From a bacterium 1XD42-54 (GTDB taxonomy: Bacteria; Bacillota; Clostridia; Lachnospirales; Lachnospiraceae), in assembly GCA_003612585.1 (NCBI GenBank), contig RAZH01000013.1:1-64000 (forward strand): a stretch of 64,000 nt of DNA. Direction: 5' to 3'. The translations under genes and the position numbers were made by a program. This document shows, piece by piece, positions 26,314 through 35,870 of this stretch. Below the pieces are notes generated by a model that saw only the letters and a list, made by a program, of their open reading frames with translations, was not told the origin of the DNA and did no database searches. Each line of letters starts with the position of its first letter. The stretch's first letter is position 1.

Positions 26314-27339
26314 TTACTCCTGCTCATTTTTCTTTGCATACATCGCATTAATCCTGCTCTGGAACGCTTCATAGTCTTCCTGCCAGGACTGATATGCTTC
26401 GTCCCCGCGGTGATCTGGCAGAGCATAGTGTTCTGTAATATACTTTCCCAGGCTCCTTGTTATTTTCATAGCGCCATTCGTATTTAAATGCGCATAATCC
26501 CGAAAATCTGTGGCAAAATCAATTCCGGCTTCCTTTGTTTTCTGAAAATAGAGATACGGAATGCCCTGCTGTTCCAGGTATGATTCCAGCGTTTCATTGA
26601 TCTGCTGCTTTTTCAGGTATCCTTTCAAATCGTCCTCATACCCGTACGGCGCCGTGAACAAAACAAGCTGTATCTCATTTTCTTCACAAAGTGCTATGAC
26701 TTTTTCCAGGTATTCATACACGACGTCCGGAATTTCCCTGCCATCTTCCGGCAGCTCCGGCTCCTCCATCGGATAGACTTCAAAATCAAAGATGGAACCC
26801 TTCAGATAGTTGTCAGAATGAAAATCTGTATTTTTCAGATCATTCCATCTGCCATGATATTTTAAAAACGGAAGATAATAAGACAACCATTCCTTCTTCG
26901 AATGTCCACTTAACAAATCCTGTATCGCCTCATGCTTTACTCTGCCAAGCCGGATACCATCAATCGCAAGGCGCAGCGCGGCCTCATCGGTATATTTTTT
27001 TGCAGAAAAGAAATAGTATGATTCCAGAAACAGTACTTTTGGCTTCTGGTATTTTAATGCTTCCTGTAAAAGATAGTAAGTCGTTGCCGCAGTCTGTCGC
27101 TGACTGCACAGAACATATGAGGTCAGCCCAAACTCGTTCCAGAGTGTATTCGGCTGAAAGGCAGAGTAACCGTGGCTGCTTCCCATGCAGAGAACATCCA
27201 GCGTATCGTAAAAGGAGTGCACCATGTCTGCTGCACCGCCTCCTTTTCTGCGTAATACTTCGGAAATATTAAAAAACAGCATAAGTCCAATGACGACAAA
27301 TACAACTGCTGCAAAAATCCATCGAACATTTTTCTTCAT
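26314..27339 (-). CDS. SGNH/DltD-AlgX-like partner of the MBOAT protein
   Basis: 341 residues with one N-terminal membrane helix (8-24). The SGNH block I is seen as LCMGSSHGYSAF (Ser54 or Ser55 region) and block V as RDYAHLNTNGA (Asp281, His284), giving a Ser-His-Asp hydrolase/transferase active site placed outside the cell. Family members accept an acyl group from the MBOAT partner or transfer it to a surface polymer. It sits 71 bases before the MBOAT gene on the same strand. A good AGGAG precedes the ATG. Confidence 0.8.
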   Translation of the reverse strand: MKKNVRWIFAAVVFVVIGLMLFFNISEVLRRKGGGAADMVHSFYDTLDVLCMGSSHGYSAFQPNTLWNEFGLTSYVLCSQRQTAATTYYLLQEALKYQKPKVLFLESYYFFSAKKYTDEAALRLAIDGIRLGRVKHEAIQDLLSGHSKKEWLSYYLPFLKYHGRWNDLKNTDFHSDNYLKGSIFDFEVYPMEEPELPEDGREIPDVVYEYLEKVIALCEENEIQLVLFTAPYGYEDDLKGYLKKQQINETLESYLEQQGIPYLYFQKTKEAGIDFATDFRDYAHLNTNGAMKITRSLGKYITEHYALPDHRGDEAYQSWQEDYEAFQSRINAMYAKKNEQE

Positions 27340-27427
27340 TTGAGTTCTCCTGTTACTTTAAAATTATATATTGGCGGTGAAACGTTTTACCAAAATAGAT
27401 TAGGCCTTTATTAGCCCGATTGTATCG

Positions 27428-28291
27428 CTACACTGTTTCTTGCCTATCGAGACAGGTTGTTTGTCCAGATGGGCAAATGTGGGGAGCCTGGTTGACGGAC
27501 AGCCAGATATCAAGGGCTGTCGGGTTATGGATGTATCTGCCGTCGGCGGAGTATTGCAGGTGCCGGGAGGCTTTTACATAATCGCAGATTTCGATGTTTG
27601 ATGCGTACCAGATTTCTTCCCTGCCGGACATCTGCGCCAGAAAGAGCTCCATCCGTTCCCAGTCTTCCCGCAGATCAAATTCATAGGAATGACCCCAGAC
27701 GTAAAAAAGTCTTGGGCCGGAGTATTTCTGTTCGGGTTCGAAGAAACGCTCTGCGAGGACAAAAAGCTGTTCATCTGCGTGATGGCAAGTGGGGTTCCAT
27801 GTGAGAAACTCCTCGGGGATTGTAAATGCTCCGGTACTTTTTGTCGTTCGGGAATAGGCCGTGCCGCAGCTGCGAAGCAGGTTTACAAGCGCTTCGTTCC
27901 AGGTGCCGAACGGATAGGCCATACCCCGCACAGGAGTGTGCGTCAGGTCCTCGAGATTTTTACGGTCTGCCATGATCTCATATGCTGCCGCCGCATTTCC
28001 TGCCAGGGCCAGATCCAGATGGGTCAGACCGTGCACCGCCAGCTCATGGCCTGTATAGACTGCATGGATCGCTTCCCTCTCCAGCCTGTTCTGTGAAACT
28101 GTTTTTCCGTCTCTTGTATACGTCTTTTCTGTTCCAAGAAGTCCCGTATTAATGTTAAAAGTTCCTTTCATTCCGTAGCGGTTCATCAGCCTGACAAGCT
28201 GTGCATCCTGCGTTACCGCATCATCATAGCTGAAGGTCAGCGCTTTTTTCTTGCCGCCCGGAAATAAGAGCAAATCCCGTCTGAGTCCCAT
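27428..28291 (-). CDS. Polysaccharide deacetylase-like protein without signal peptide
   Basis: 287 residues from ATG at 28291 (GGAG seven bases upstream). NodB-type motifs: ALTFSYDDAVTQD, GTFNINTGLLG, HELAVHGLTHLDL (HxxxH metal site), GMAYPFGTWN and YVWGHSYEFD. The protein starts MGLRRDLLLFPGGKKKALTF, with no secretion signal or membrane anchor visible, so it would act in the cytosol or be released another way. It precedes the SGNH/MBOAT pair by 88 bases and may act on the same glycan, though that is inference from position. Confidence 0.82.
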   Translation of the reverse strand: MGLRRDLLLFPGGKKKALTFSYDDAVTQDAQLVRLMNRYGMKGTFNINTGLLGTEKTYTRDGKTVSQNRLEREAIHAVYTGHELAVHGLTHLDLALAGNAAAAYEIMADRKNLEDLTHTPVRGMAYPFGTWNEALVNLLRSCGTAYSRTTKSTGAFTIPEEFLTWNPTCHHADEQLFVLAERFFEPEQKYSGPRLFYVWGHSYEFDLREDWERMELFLAQMSGREEIWYASNIEICDYVKASRHLQYSADGRYIHNPTALDIWLSVNQAPHICPSGQTTCLDRQETV

Positions 28292-28414
28292 CGTGTTTCT
28301 CCTTCCTCTGAGTGCCTGTATCCATTTTATGACGACATTTATGACGTTTCTTTCCATGTGGACCGTGTTGGAACATTCCTTTCATTGACACGCTCCGCTC
28401 TTCAATAAATATTT

Positions 28415-29932
28415 TCACACACGTTCCAGCGCACGCAGTCTTGCCTCAATGCTCTGCCTGTTTTCCTCAAACAGCAGTTCTTTGTTATAACGGTAGTACC
28501 GCTCACAGTCGTATTCCTGTAAAAATTTTACACTGGCCGGATCTTTGTTCAGCTCTGTGATAAAAATAACAAGCTCCTGGCCTGCTCCGAACACTTCCTC
28601 CATAAAATCAAACACATATTCCAGCATCTTTCCTGCAGCGTCACGCTCAAGCTCCAACGCATCCTGTAGCGCATCGAACCAGCTTTTTATCTGTTCAAAC
28701 GCCTGCGCCCCATCTGCCACATCTTCCTTTTGAAGCTTCAGCAAATACGCTTCCAGCATTTCTGCAACGTTCCTGCGTCTGTGCTCGTCCTCACGGGTAA
28801 GAAGCTCCGCCTGTCTTTTCTGCTGCGTTTCCGTTTGGAATATCTCTGTAATTTCTCTAAAATAAACAATCGGACAATCACTGTAGGTCCCCAGTGCTCC
28901 TTCTTTAAAAGTCTTCAGCGCTTCAAAGAGGAGCTCTGCTTCCGCTTCTGTGCAAAGCAGTTCCCAGAAACGTTTCCTGCACCGTCCCAGCAGAAGGCTG
29001 ACAACACTGAGCCGTTCATCAAATGACGCATGTGCCGCTTTCTTTTGCAGAACCGGATCAATTGTTCCCGCAAGCACTGCATCCAATTGATAATCCATCT
29101 GATATTTCCGAAACAGTTCCAGATAATTCGCAAAATCTTTTGCAATCCTTTCATGCTGGATATACTGGGCTGCAACCTCGCGGTCCAGCTCCTTGCCAAG
29201 CGTTTCATACACGCTCAGCATCTGCGATAAATCTTCCCAGCCACGTGGTGTTGCAAATTTTCTGCCATCTACCGTTGTTTCCATCTTGTAAAAATTGTCG
29301 GTGCGCGTATTCAGATAAGAAATAACGGCCGGATGCAGCCTCTGCTCCAGCGCATATTCCTTCCACACCGTAAAGTCAGGCTCCACCTCGATTTTCTTTA
29401 CTCGGTCCATCGTCACCACGTCAAATTCGCGAACTGATTTGTTGTACTCCGGCGGATTCCCGGCTGCGGCGATCATCCATCCCTGTGGAATTTCATGACT
29501 GCCAAAGGTCTTACACTGTAAAAACTGCAGCATAGCCGGAGCCAGCGTCTCCGACACGCAGTTGATTTCATCAATAAACAAAATTCCTTCCTTCAGCCCT
29601 GATTTTTCCATTTTTTCATAAACAGAAGCCACAATTTCACTCATCGTATACTCTGTCACCGTATACTCTTTTCCGGCAAATTCCTGTTTGGAAATATACG
29701 GAAGGCCGATCGCGCTCTGTCTCGTGTGATGCGTGATCGTATATGCCACCAGACCAATCCCGCATTCTTTTGCGATCTGCTCCATTATCTGTGTCTTCCC
29801 GATTCCGGGCGCGCCGAGCAACAGCACCGGGCGCTGACGAACCCTGGGAATCACATATTCCCCGTATTCATCCTTCAGTAGATACGCCTCAATCGTATCT
29901 TTGATTTCCTGTTTTGCACGTTTGATATTCAT
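28415..29932 (-). CDS. MoxR-type AAA ATPase of the LRR-VWA-AAA module
   Basis: 505-residue AAA+ protein. Walker A GAPGIGKT is at 40-47, Walker B is LFIDEINC (about 115-122), and sensor-1 AAAGNPPEYN and the GRKFATPRGWEDLSQML sensor-2 region follow. The C-terminal 200 residues are helical and specific to the subgroup. MoxR-family ATPases act as chaperones that remodel complexes with VWA partners. Its start overlaps the stop of the VWA gene by four bases (ATGA), proving a coupled pair. It is the last gene of the LRR-VWA-AAA set. Confidence 0.85.
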   Translation of the reverse strand: MNIKRAKQEIKDTIEAYLLKDEYGEYVIPRVRQRPVLLLGAPGIGKTQIMEQIAKECGIGLVAYTITHHTRQSAIGLPYISKQEFAGKEYTVTEYTMSEIVASVYEKMEKSGLKEGILFIDEINCVSETLAPAMLQFLQCKTFGSHEIPQGWMIAAAGNPPEYNKSVREFDVVTMDRVKKIEVEPDFTVWKEYALEQRLHPAVISYLNTRTDNFYKMETTVDGRKFATPRGWEDLSQMLSVYETLGKELDREVAAQYIQHERIAKDFANYLELFRKYQMDYQLDAVLAGTIDPVLQKKAAHASFDERLSVVSLLLGRCRKRFWELLCTEAEAELLFEALKTFKEGALGTYSDCPIVYFREITEIFQTETQQKRQAELLTREDEHRRRNVAEMLEAYLLKLQKEDVADGAQAFEQIKSWFDALQDALELERDAAGKMLEYVFDFMEEVFGAGQELVIFITELNKDPASVKFLQEYDCERYYRYNKELLFEENRQSIEARLRALERV

Positions 29933-31239
29933 TGTAATTCCTCCGGATCAATGATGAGTTTTATTGCCCAGGGCGGCACATCCACATCCCTGTAATCGTT
30001 TTTCATAAATACAAACGCAGTTTCATACGGTGGCTTTTTTACCGGAAATGTCCCGTAACCATCCGTAAAATAGATCAGTCCCCGCAGCCGCGTAAAACAG
30101 CCCCGCTGCAATAACTCTTGTACGCGCACAAAAGCCGGTCTGAAATCCGTGCCTCCAAAACCGCGCACCGTAAAATGCTCCATATAATCCTGCATTTCTT
30201 TTTGGTTTGTGATGAGTACATCCTCCTGCACCCTGTCGTCACATTGCAAAATATGCACATGAATTTTCCGAAAAAATCCTTCCGATTCACACAACACACT
30301 GTATGTCTCTTCCAGAAAACGTTTCAGCAGCTCACCGCTGCACGACATGGATGTATCAAGAACAATTACAAAATCCTCCACTTTGTGAACCTCTTTTGTC
30401 TCCAGCGGTTCAATCAACGGCATATTCCCATACAGCTCCATCCCGTAATGATAAAAAATATAGTCAAAGGAATCCATGTCGACCTGCATTTCTTCCTTTA
30501 AAACTGAAAATTTCCGTAAAAATTCCTTATAATCGTATCGTTTTCGGTTCTCCGCGCAGACCTGCTCCTCAAGGCTTCTCACATCTTCTGAAGCCTCCTT
30601 GGAAAATGTCTCCAGCTCCGTCTGCATCCGGTCCCGAATATCATCCCATTTCTTTTGCTGCGGACTCGGACTTTTCTGGTCATTCTCCTGTTCCCATCTG
30701 CTGTGGTCATCCACAAAAAATGCTCTTTTCCAGATATCAATCTGCGCCTGTACCGGATGCATACGGCAAAGAATACGGTAAACACGTTCCGCCGTCATAA
30801 CTGCATCCGAAGAAGACAGCATCCGGTAAAATTCTCTTCGCACCGATGAGCGCGGCAAATGCACAGCCCGAAGATACAGACCGTCTATCACAGCTTCCAC
30901 CGCTACGTCACATGCAAGATTCCAGTACTCCACATCCCGGTCCTTTTTGATCCAGATATGGGAAAAAAGACAATGCATGACACTGTGCAGATACTGATGA
31001 TTGATCGCTTCCCGTCCTTTTCGAAACAACACTGCCACTGCATCCGGCTGGAAATACAACCGGCTCCCATCCGTGCCTGTTCCACGTATCTGTCCATCTG
31101 GAATCAACGCAAGCGAAGATAACGCAACATCCAGAAAACGCATATTCAAATACAGCTCATTTCTCGCACCAACCAGAATGTCCTTCCCAATCTCAATAAA
31201 GTCCAGATTCTTTGTTCGTTCCTCATAGACAGGATTCAT
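29929..31239 (-). CDS. VWA-like protein with DUF2201-type N-terminal domain
   Basis: 436-residue protein. The N-terminal half resembles the putative metallopeptidase domain of DUF2201 proteins: YLHSVMHCLFSHIW keeps His residues of HExxHxxxxH but has Ser where the catalytic Glu should be. A charged helical linker (about 175-265) follows. The C-terminal VWA-like domain has VLDTSMSCSG (MIDAS DxSxS), RGFGGTDFRPAF and LIYFTDGYG. Known role of related pairs: metal-dependent scaffolds worked on by MoxR ATPases. The gene ends within the start of the AAA gene. An AT-rich stretch upstream (31240-31333) could hold a weak promoter. Confidence 0.8.
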   Translation of the reverse strand: MNPVYEERTKNLDFIEIGKDILVGARNELYLNMRFLDVALSSLALIPDGQIRGTGTDGSRLYFQPDAVAVLFRKGREAINHQYLHSVMHCLFSHIWIKKDRDVEYWNLACDVAVEAVIDGLYLRAVHLPRSSVRREFYRMLSSSDAVMTAERVYRILCRMHPVQAQIDIWKRAFFVDDHSRWEQENDQKSPSPQQKKWDDIRDRMQTELETFSKEASEDVRSLEEQVCAENRKRYDYKEFLRKFSVLKEEMQVDMDSFDYIFYHYGMELYGNMPLIEPLETKEVHKVEDFVIVLDTSMSCSGELLKRFLEETYSVLCESEGFFRKIHVHILQCDDRVQEDVLITNQKEMQDYMEHFTVRGFGGTDFRPAFVRVQELLQRGCFTRLRGLIYFTDGYGTFPVKKPPYETAFVFMKNDYRDVDVPPWAIKLIIDPEELQ

Positions 31240-31333
31240 GTTCAGGTCGGGCCTCTCTTTCTTCTATAATATAAATCTATATAAATAGTTCCTGCTAACT
31301 CTGTAAAATATTACAATTCTATCACAAAGCTTC

Positions 31334-32416
31334 TCACAACTCCATCCGGCGGCGACCCGCGCGGCCATGGCTGAGCCGCCTGTTCATCAGGTAACTGACT
31401 GCTTCCGTATCACACAGCTGTGACGCAACTGTAATGAGTTGATTGGTCAGTCGATCTGCCTCTTTTACATAGTTCAAAAACCATCGAAGTCCATCCAAAT
31501 CTTTCTGTTGCAGAAACCATCTGCCAAGGTCTTCCTCATGCTCCGCCACATAGGCCTCATACATTTCCTTTGCTTTCTCTGCCAGTCCGACCGGATACCG
31601 TAGCCTGCCAATCACCATACGCGTGACGACATCGCTGCTCTCAAGTGCTCTGGCATGCGGAAACAAGGCGTCATACTGAGTAAAGTCAAAACACCTGCCC
31701 TGAAAACAGTTTCGGTAGGAAATTCCGCTTCCGTGTACGTGCGTCTCTAAAATTCTGGCCGGTGTATTCTCAACGCCTTCCTCGTAAAACTCCGGGAAAA
31801 TAAGTCTTGCCTCCGTATACCCATCCGGCTCCTGCGTTCCTGTTTTCCCCTCTGCCTGCTCCGCTATATCCTGTACCAGCACGTTCCCTCCCGGACTGAT
31901 ATATTTTACCTCCAGGATTTCAGGAAGCTCGTCCAATACATCCTTCAAATAAGACTTCCCCTGCATGTCCGTATGGACACAAAGCGCTCTGATTCGGTGG
32001 CATCTGGTAAAAACACCGCTGCCCCAATCTGTCAGCGCTCCATGAAATTCCAGCTTTTCTAGATTCCCGCAGTCATAGAAACAATACCTGCCAATGCGCC
32101 GCATCGTCCAAGGCAGATGAATCTCCTCCAGATTGTTTCCGCAAAGCGCCGGGATATCCAACCATGGTGTGCCGGCAGCTGCCTCTGGCACATACAGCAA
32201 GACCTTTCCTGACTCTATCATTCTTCCCAGTTCCTGCTCATCCATATGCGCAGAAAATGCGTAAGGCAGAAGCTCTGTCACCGGAAATCCGTTTATTTTC
32301 TCCGGAATTTCTGCCTGCGTATCACGAGAAAAACAGCGCCAGATCACTGCGCTGTCTTTCCTGATCTCGTATGCAAACGACTGTGCCGATATGGCGCCTG
32401 CATTATTTCTCTCCAT
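31334..32416 (-). CDS. Leucine-rich-repeat (BspA-like) protein of the LRR-VWA-AAA module
   Basis: 360 residues from ATG at 32416 (AGAGG nine bases upstream; a TTG nine codons earlier lacks one). The N-terminal part has repeats of the BspA/LRR_5 kind (YAFSAHMDEQELGRMIESGKV, EEIHLPWTMRRIGRYCFYDCGNLEKLEFHG), while the C-terminal half is helical, with ankyrin-like helix pairs (FLQQKDLDGLRWFLNYVKEADRLT) seen in related gut proteins. There is no signal peptide, so it is cytosolic, unlike surface BspA proteins. It starts 118 bases after lysC and is followed 94 bases later by the VWA gene. LRRs suggest a protein-recognition role for the module. Confidence 0.65.
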   Translation of the reverse strand: MERNNAGAISAQSFAYEIRKDSAVIWRCFSRDTQAEIPEKINGFPVTELLPYAFSAHMDEQELGRMIESGKVLLYVPEAAAGTPWLDIPALCGNNLEEIHLPWTMRRIGRYCFYDCGNLEKLEFHGALTDWGSGVFTRCHRIRALCVHTDMQGKSYLKDVLDELPEILEVKYISPGGNVLVQDIAEQAEGKTGTQEPDGYTEARLIFPEFYEEGVENTPARILETHVHGSGISYRNCFQGRCFDFTQYDALFPHARALESSDVVTRMVIGRLRYPVGLAEKAKEMYEAYVAEHEEDLGRWFLQQKDLDGLRWFLNYVKEADRLTNQLITVASQLCDTEAVSYLMNRRLSHGRAGRRRMEL

Positions 32417-32533
32417 TTTCTTCTGCCTCTGACAACAGACCAAAGATTTGACACAGCCGTTTGCCTGCGCGGTCTGCTCTACAATTCCTTCTTCGTTGCA
32501 CGTTCTATTGTATACACTTATGCGTATCAGTTA

Positions 32534-33853
32534 TCAGACATGTGTCAGTACAAAAATATCATAAATTGCTTTTACCGCACGCTCAAAATCATCATTGCGT
32601 ACTCCGATAATAATATTCAGCTCACTGGAACCCTGATCGATCATCTTGACGTTGACATTTGCATGAGACAATGCTGCGAAAATCCGTCCGGCAGTTCCAC
32701 GGTTTGCACGCATCCCGCGTCCCACCACGGCAATCAACGCCAGGTCTGATTCCAGATCCAGCATATCCGGATTTACTGCACGGTGCAGCCCGGAGATTAC
32801 CTGCTGTTCTTTTTCCATAAATTCTGACTGATGTACGAGTACGGTCAGTGTGTCGATTCCGGACGGCACATGTTCAAATGAAATTCCGTTTTCCTCAAAT
32901 ACCTGAAGTACTCTGCGACCGAAACCGATCTCGGAATTCATCATATCCTTTTCAATACTGATCGCACAGAATCCCTTCTTTCCGGCAATACCTGTTATGG
33001 TAAATTTCGGCTGACGGCAGGTATTTTCCACAATCAGCGTACCCGGGTCCTGCGGCCGGTTTGTATTTTTGATATTAATCGGAATCCCTTCCTGGCGAAG
33101 CGGGAAAATTGCATCTGCATGAAGCACCGTTGCGCCCATGTAAGAAAGCTCCCGCAGCTCACGGTATGTGATCGTCTCAATCGTCTCAGGATTCTCCACA
33201 ATATGCGGGTCAGTCACCAGGAAACCGGAAACATCCGTCCAGTTCTCATACAGTTCTGCATGTACCGCACGCGCTACGATAGAACCCGTGATATCAGAGC
33301 CGCCTCTCGAAAACGTCTTGATCGTACCATCCTCCAGGGCGCCGTAAAAGCCCGGAACCACAGCATTCGCAAGACCCTCCAGTCTTTTTTGCATGAGCTC
33401 GTTTGTCAGCTCTGCATCAAACACGCCGTCCTCATCAAAACGGATTACCTCTGCCGCATCGACAAATTCATATCCCAGATAGGAGGCCATAATAATTCCA
33501 TTCAGATACTCTCCCCTGGAAGCCGCATAATCGCTGCCAGAATGCGATGCAAATGCCTGTTTGATTTTCTCAAACTCTTCCGCAAGGGACAAATCCAGCG
33601 CCAGTCCGTCAATAATTTCCTGATAACGTTCTGCAATCGCTGCAATCTTTTTATCCAACTGCTTTGCGTTTCCTGCTGACTGATAGCAGTCGTAGAGCAT
33701 ATCTGTTACTTTTGTATCCTCTGAAAAACGCTTTCCCGGGGCAGACGGAACCACAAATCTTCTGCCCTGGTCGGAATGGATGATCTCTCCTACCTTTCGG
33801 AACTGCTCCGCGCTTGCAAGAGAGCTTCCTCCAAATTTGACAACTTTTTTCAT
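32534..33853 (-). CDS. lysC: Aspartate kinase
   Basis: 439 residues from ATG at 33853, where MKKVVKFGGSSLASAEQF begins behind GGAGGAG; a 51-codon upstream extension is not supported. KFGGSSL is the ATP-binding motif; FSRGGSDITGSIVARAV and ADAIFPLRQEGIPINIKNTN match the kinase domain, and two ACT domains follow (TGIAGKKGFCAISIEK; DLALIAVVGRGMRANRGTAGRIFAAL), which bind the feedback amino acid. It phosphorylates aspartate, the first step to DAP, lysine, threonine and methionine. Third gene of dapA-dapB-lysC under the lysine riboswitch. The type resembles the lysine-responsive class by context only. Confidence 0.94.
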   Translation of the reverse strand: MKKVVKFGGSSLASAEQFRKVGEIIHSDQGRRFVVPSAPGKRFSEDTKVTDMLYDCYQSAGNAKQLDKKIAAIAERYQEIIDGLALDLSLAEEFEKIKQAFASHSGSDYAASRGEYLNGIIMASYLGYEFVDAAEVIRFDEDGVFDAELTNELMQKRLEGLANAVVPGFYGALEDGTIKTFSRGGSDITGSIVARAVHAELYENWTDVSGFLVTDPHIVENPETIETITYRELRELSYMGATVLHADAIFPLRQEGIPINIKNTNRPQDPGTLIVENTCRQPKFTITGIAGKKGFCAISIEKDMMNSEIGFGRRVLQVFEENGISFEHVPSGIDTLTVLVHQSEFMEKEQQVISGLHRAVNPDMLDLESDLALIAVVGRGMRANRGTAGRIFAALSHANVNVKMIDQGSSELNIIIGVRNDDFERAVKAIYDIFVLTHV

Positions 33854-33884
33854 TTTTTCTCCTCCAAAAATACAAACAATCTTT

Positions 33885-34643
33885 TTATCCGCAGACGACA
33901 TCTCCCATGTCATAAAATCCTGCTTCTTTTCCGGCCATATATTTGGCTGCCTGCACCGCGCCTTTTGCAAATACACTCTTGGAATAGGCCGTATGCTTAA
34001 ACTCAATCACCTCATCCAGACCAGCAAAAATAACCTCATGTTCGCCGACAATATTGCCGCCGCGCACAGCGCTGATTCCGATTTCGTATTTATCACGGCG
34101 TTTCCGTTCCTTTGAACGGTCATACGTATATTCATACTGCTCATCCAGCGCAGCATTCAGGCTGTCCGCAAGGGCAAGCGCTGTCCCGCTCGGTGCATCC
34201 ACCTTCAGGTTATGATGCTTTTCTACAATCTCCATATCAAAACCAGCCGGTGCAAGCAGCTTCGCCGCCTCCTGCACAAGCTTCAGCAACATATTAATTC
34301 CCAGTGACATATTCGCTGATTTCATGACAGCAGTCAAAGAGGCTGCGTCACGAATCTGAGCAAGCTGCTCTTCGGAATAGCCGGTCGTACAAAAAACTGC
34401 CGCCACCTTTTTCCCGGTACAGTAGGAAAGCAAACCGTCAAGCGCTTTGGGCGATGAAAAATCAATCAGCACATCAGCTTCCACTGTACACTCCTCAATA
34501 TTTGTAAACACCGGGTACGGCTTATCGCCATGATCCGCCAGATCAATCCCGGCAACGATTTCCGCATCCGCATCGGACGCTACGATTTCTGTAATACTGC
34601 GCCCCATGAATCCGTTGCAGCCACTTAAAATTATTCTGACCAT
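33885..34643 (-). CDS. dapB: 4-hydroxy-tetrahydrodipicolinate reductase
   Basis: 252 residues from ATG at 34643 (GGAGG five bases upstream). MVRIILSGCNGFMGRSITEI is the dinucleotide-binding start; VLIDFSSPKALDGLL, FCTTGYSEEQL, the catalytic EKHHNLKVDAPSGTALAL and GGNIVGEHEVIFAG are conserved. It reduces the DapA product with NAD(P)H in lysine/DAP synthesis. The gene begins 11 bases after the dapA stop and ends 31 bases before lysC, so it is in the same operon. Confidence 0.96.
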   Translation of the reverse strand: MVRIILSGCNGFMGRSITEIVASDADAEIVAGIDLADHGDKPYPVFTNIEECTVEADVLIDFSSPKALDGLLSYCTGKKVAAVFCTTGYSEEQLAQIRDAASLTAVMKSANMSLGINMLLKLVQEAAKLLAPAGFDMEIVEKHHNLKVDAPSGTALALADSLNAALDEQYEYTYDRSKERKRRDKYEIGISAVRGGNIVGEHEVIFAGLDEVIEFKHTAYSKSVFAKGAVQAAKYMAGKEAGFYDMGDVVCG

Positions 34644-34654
34644 TTTATCCTCCA

Positions 34655-35539
34655 TCAAAGAATTCCGTAAGCTTCCATTGCAGCCTTCAGCCGTTCTACG
34701 TTTGCCTCATCCATCTCACACAGCGGCCCGCGCAGCGGCCCAGCCTCTTTGCCCATCAGATTCAACGCTGTCTTGACCGGAATCGGATTCACCTCGCAGA
34801 ACAGTGCGTCAATCAGCTCAATCGCTTCAAGCTGAAGCTGACAGCTCCGTTTTACATCTCCGTCCAGATAGGATGCAACAATCTCATGCGTCTGAGTCGG
34901 CGCAACATTGGAAAGAACTGAAATGACTCCGATACCGCCCAGAGACAAAATCGGTACGATCTGATCGTCGTTTCCGGAATACAGGTCAATTTCTCCTCCA
35001 GTCAGGCTCATAATCTTTGCTACCTGTGAAATATTTCCCGATGCTTCCTTGACACCTACGATATTCTCCACGTTTTTCACAAGCCATGCAACTGTTTCCG
35101 GCTGCAGGTTGCAACCTGTACGGCTCGGCACATTGTAGAGAATAATCGGCAGAGACACTGACTCTGCAATCTTGGAATAATGAATCCTCAGGCCCTTCTG
35201 CGTCGCCTTGTTGTAATACGGCGTCACAAGCAGCAATCCGTCTGCCCCTGCCTTTTCCGCCTCCTGAGAAAGATAAACAGCTGTCTCTGTACAATTCGAG
35301 CCCGTACCTGCAACAACCGGAACTCTTCCTGCCACTTTCTTTATCGCATAGCGAATCACATCCAGATGCTCTTCATGCGTTAACGTCGATGATTCCCCCG
35401 TAGTCCCGCAGATGATCACCGCATCCGTTCCTTTCGCAATCTGTTCTTCCAAAAGCTCACCGAGTTTCTCGTAATTTACTTCCCCATTATCATACATTGG
35501 CGTGACAATTGCAACACCCGCACCCTTAAAAATTGCCAT
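34655..35539 (-). CDS. dapA: 4-hydroxy-tetrahydrodipicolinate synthase
   Basis: 294-residue TIM-barrel class I aldolase that condenses pyruvate with aspartate semialdehyde. MAIFKGAGVAIVTPMYDNGEVNY, CGTTGESSTLTHEEH, LLVTPYYNKATQKGL, LPIILYNVPSRTGCNL and the Schiff-base Lys in VGVKEASGN (about residue 162) are seen. AGGAG precedes the ATG. First gene of the operon; expression is set by the riboswitch/terminator 100-320 bases upstream. Confidence 0.97.
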   Translation of the reverse strand: MAIFKGAGVAIVTPMYDNGEVNYEKLGELLEEQIAKGTDAVIICGTTGESSTLTHEEHLDVIRYAIKKVAGRVPVVAGTGSNCTETAVYLSQEAEKAGADGLLLVTPYYNKATQKGLRIHYSKIAESVSLPIILYNVPSRTGCNLQPETVAWLVKNVENIVGVKEASGNISQVAKIMSLTGGEIDLYSGNDDQIVPILSLGGIGVISVLSNVAPTQTHEIVASYLDGDVKRSCQLQLEAIELIDALFCEVNPIPVKTALNLMGKEAGPLRGPLCEMDEANVERLKAAMEAYGIL

Positions 35540-35641
35540 AATGCTCCTCCTTTTATGAAATATAATATTTAACTGACTACAAAACTCTTTTTAGAACCTT
35601 TTCCAAAATACTATGTCAAAATATCGTCCTCACTATAAAAA

Positions 35642-35858
35642 GGACTGTCGACAGACAGCCCCCAAAGAATTCTTGCTCTAATTTCTTCAGATAGCCCTCC
35701 ATCGCGATGCGATGACAGTCATGTGATTCTTCACCACATGCCCAAGAAAACAGCCACCGGAACTGCTCCTTTCGGCGTTCTCCCCTTTCGACAGCATTCG
35801 CCTGTGCCCGGACACATCCTGCTGTTTACTGTTGAATCACGCAACCTCTATCACTCTC
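35642..35858 (-). promoter_or_regulatory. Lysine riboswitch (L box) with terminator, upstream of dapA
   Basis: On the minus strand the RNA starts GTGATAGAGG, has AAGGGGAGAACGCCGAAAGG in the middle and ends GACTGTCATC...GGAGGGCTATCTGA, closely following the Bacillus lysC lysine riboswitch; GATAG and CTATC form P1. The aptamer spans about 35687-35858. It is followed by a terminator, GGGCTGTC / GACAGTCC around TGTC (35642-35661) and a T-run. Lysine binding should favour the terminator and stop dapA-dapB-lysC transcription. Confidence 0.9.
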
Positions 35859-35870
35859 AAAATTTATTTT

